Shown: in pieces, positions 4,489 through 6,258 of the stretch
Position numbering within the stretch: the stretch's first letter is position 1
Layout: each line of letters starts with the position of its first letter
Source of the DNA: Ktedonobacteraceae bacterium
GTDB lineage: Bacteria; Chloroflexota; Ktedonobacteria; Ktedonobacterales; Ktedonobacteraceae
DNA length: 6,258 bases
Assembly (NCBI GenBank): GCA_014896635.1
Contig: JADBKA010000264.1
Coordinates: 1 to 6,258, forward strand
Reading direction: 5' to 3'
Notes under the pieces: model-generated
Told to the model about the DNA's origin: nothing
Seen by the model: the letters and a program-made list of their open reading frames with translations, nothing else
Databases searched by the model: none
Translations under genes and position numbers: made by a program

Positions 4489-6258
4489 TTAGAACTCGCT
4501 CTCATCCACTGCAAAGCCACGCTCACGGAGTAGCTCCAGCACCCGTGTCAGGTTCTCGCGTCTGACGCGCACCAGGCGGCTGCTCTGCTCCACTTCGGTG
4601 CCGAGCAGTGGTCGCAGTTCATCGTCTGCCCGCAGATCGCGCACCATCTGCGCGGGCAGACGCAATAGGGGCTGATTCTCGACGGCGATTACCTGCTCAC
4701 CACCATAGCCGCCACCCCAGAGCTTGAGTCGGATCAGGAACGAGGGGGGAATACCGTCCTGGCAAAACTGCTGCAAAAATCGAATGATATAATCCAGCGA
4801 TAGACCATTTGCCAGCGCTTTCTCTAACGTGGTTGGCGTAATATGCAACTCGCCTGTCACCTCGTCCCGCTCGGCCATGCGCTGTAGCTCGGCCATGAGA
4901 TAGAGGTCGAGTACCGAATAGAGCGGTTGCAGTCGGCCATCCGGCCATAAGCGCCACTGCGCCTCGCGCATGACAAAGCGTCCATTATCCATCACCGCAT
5001 CCTGACCCGGCGCGGTGGCGAGCGAGGGTAGATAGTCGCGCTGCCAGAGCAATGCCTGCAACGTGTCCAGGTGTTGCGGCTCAACTTCGGCCAGCAGAGG
5101 TGCCAGGCGACGCCTCAGAAACTGACGTGTCTCTTCCCGCGCGAAGAGTTCGTCCAGCAAGGCTGCATCATCAACCTCGACAAGCACCGCCTTCTGCCAT
5201 AGCTCAATACGCCGCGCCTGGCGCTCCCATTCCATAATCGAATAACACACATTTTGCGGAATCTCGCTACCTGCCGCCCGCGCCAACTCCTCGACAATCG
5301 TCTCGGCCTGCATGCCCATCTGCACTGCGCGCGTTACGCTGGCCTTTGAGAGACGATACTGCGCAATCAGCTCCAGGCTCACCCGCTCCGCGAAGCGATC
5401 CAGGCTGATCAGCAGCGACTCGGAGACGGGAGCCAGCACAACCAGTTCAAAATTCGGTTGCACAATCAGGCGTCCCTGTCCATCGTCGGTCGGCGGCTCT
5501 ATCCTGTCATCAGCAATCACCTGCGCTTCCGGATGCACCAGGAACCGGTTGGGATAAGGGTGGCGCTCCACCTCAACCAGTCCCAGCCAGGAGAGCGGGC
5601 CGGTAAGGACAGAGCGAATAAAGCCGCCCTCCACCATGTACCAGCCTTCACGATGCGTCAACCAGCCACGACGCAGGCGAAAATCTGCTCCATAGGGGTT
5701 GTTACCGTTGATGTAACGGTCTGTTCGTGGCCCATACTGGCGCGGAAAAAGCAGGTAAGGCGCATAGAGTTTCGTGCGCGCGATAAAGACCATCATCGGT
5801 TGCCATTGCCCATGCGGTTCAAAGAATAGCCGCTCGACCACCGTTCGTCTGGCGCGTATCGTCTCCTCATGGGCTGTCTCCAGAGGCGTGGGAGCAGGAC
5901 GTACCACCACATCCGGTAGATAGGCTAGCTCATTCCAGAAAGAGCTTTCCAGCCAGAGGCGAAAGCAGCGCCGCACGCGCTCCCAGAGTGGCAGGGAGAA
6001 AAACGCTTGCGCCGGTTGCGCCTGTATCACTGTGTTGCGCACCTGCAATAACCCCAATTGCTGCAAAAGCTGGCGAATGAAGAGCAGACGTGGAAAATCG
6101 CTCTCGGTACGCGCCTGCTCCAGGGATACTCCCGGCTCCATACATTCCAAAATATGACGCAAAGAGCCGCGCGTGAGCAGGCCGCTCCCCAACACAGTGA
6201 GTTTCTCGCGCCCATACGCCACAAACGACCAGTACTGATAGAGCTGGCGTTGTAACAG
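4489..6258 (-). CDS. Helicase-associated-domain protein, N-terminus outside the window
   Basis: The frame is open to the window edge. A GTG at 6220-6222 is a possible start, but it lacks a Shine-Dalgarno and 12 further sense codons precede it (LLQRQLYQYWSF), which read like coding sequence, so the gene is probably cut. Residues below are counted from the GTG. Residues 251-341 (IVQPNFELVV, a Leu/Arg-rich helix, then G..IP..V...I.EW) resemble the helicase-associated domain found beside XPB/Ssl2-like helicases. Residues 461-502 repeat the same helix-turn pattern (ITPTTLEKAL, IPP, LW) at a gapless offset of 170. No Walker A, DEAD/DEAH or other ATPase motif is visible in the roughly 590 residues shown. 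It is probably cytosolic and DNA-binding, perhaps partner to a helicase encoded upstream. The function is not established; the family assignment is from memory of domain patterns. Confidence 0.85.
   Translation of the reverse strand: MLQRQLYQYWSFVAYGREKLTVLGSGLLTRGSLRHILECMEPGVSLEQARTESDFPRLLFIRQLLQQLGLLQVRNTVIQAQPAQAFFSLPLWERVRRCFRLWLESSFWNELAYLPDVVVRPAPTPLETAHEETIRARRTVVERLFFEPHGQWQPMMVFIARTKLYAPYLLFPRQYGPRTDRYINGNNPYGADFRLRRGWLTHREGWYMVEGGFIRSVLTGPLSWLGLVEVERHPYPNRFLVHPEAQVIADDRIEPPTDDGQGRLIVQPNFELVVLAPVSESLLISLDRFAERVSLELIAQYRLSKASVTRAVQMGMQAETIVEELARAAGSEIPQNVCYSIMEWERQARRIELWQKAVLVEVDDAALLDELFAREETRQFLRRRLAPLLAEVEPQHLDTLQALLWQRDYLPSLATAPGQDAVMDNGRFVMREAQWRLWPDGRLQPLYSVLDLYLMAELQRMAERDEVTGELHITPTTLEKALANGLSLDYIIRFLQQFCQDGIPPSFLIRLKLWGGGYGGEQVIAVENQPLLRLPAQMVRDLRADDELRPLLGTEVEQSSRLVRVRRENLTRVLELLRERGFAVDESEF

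Noticed and set aside
5458..5829. Plus-strand 123-codon frame opposite the helicase-associated gene
   Set aside because: It is fully antisense to a well-supported coding frame, has low-complexity basic composition and no Shine-Dalgarno support. It is treated as a shadow.

Overview
The window reads as a chromosomal segment of a moderately GC-rich bacterium. Every gene I can support lies on the minus strand, so transcription runs from high to low coordinates. My best guess at the organism is a Ktedonobacteria-like member of Chloroflexota. This rests on the combination of a helicase-associated-domain protein, a zinc-finger RecO and spinster-like MFS carriers. It is inference, not demonstrated.

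In transcription order, the right end (4489-6258) holds a large protein with two winged-helix-like modules of the type found beside XPB/Ssl2-like helicases. Its reading frame runs off the window edge, so its true start is not visible. About 30 nt after its stop is a near-consensus promoter (-35 TTGACA, 17 nt spacer, extended -10) that should drive a small tRNA operon: tRNA-Gly(GCC), then tRNA-Cys(GCA). The first bases of that transcript can form a hairpin carrying a GCAAA triplet repeat. A terminator-like hairpin with a T-tract follows tRNA-Cys. Then comes recO (3301-4143), which encodes the recombination mediator and has no obvious promoter of its own.

The left half holds two tandem paralogous 12-TM major facilitator transporters (1733-3124 and 58-1551). 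Both start with GTG behind a GGAGG Shine-Dalgarno at the same 5-nt spacing. They align without gaps over about the first 212 residues and share perfectly identical DNA blocks of 40 nt, so they are a fairly recent duplication, possibly homogenised by gene conversion. The upstream copy has a frameshift near its C-terminus: the family-like ending survives in another frame, to a stop at 1702. The downstream copy carries a 33-bp in-frame tandem duplication before TM7. Only 12 nt after the downstream transporter, an ATG with its own ribosome binding site opens a further gene that leaves the window after 15 codons.

I see no CRISPR array, insertion sequence, integrase or recognisable defence system. 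The more unusual signals are the degenerating transporter pair, the leader and operator-like inverted and direct repeats upstream of the transporters, the tRNA leader hairpin, and the duplicated module in the helicase-associated protein.
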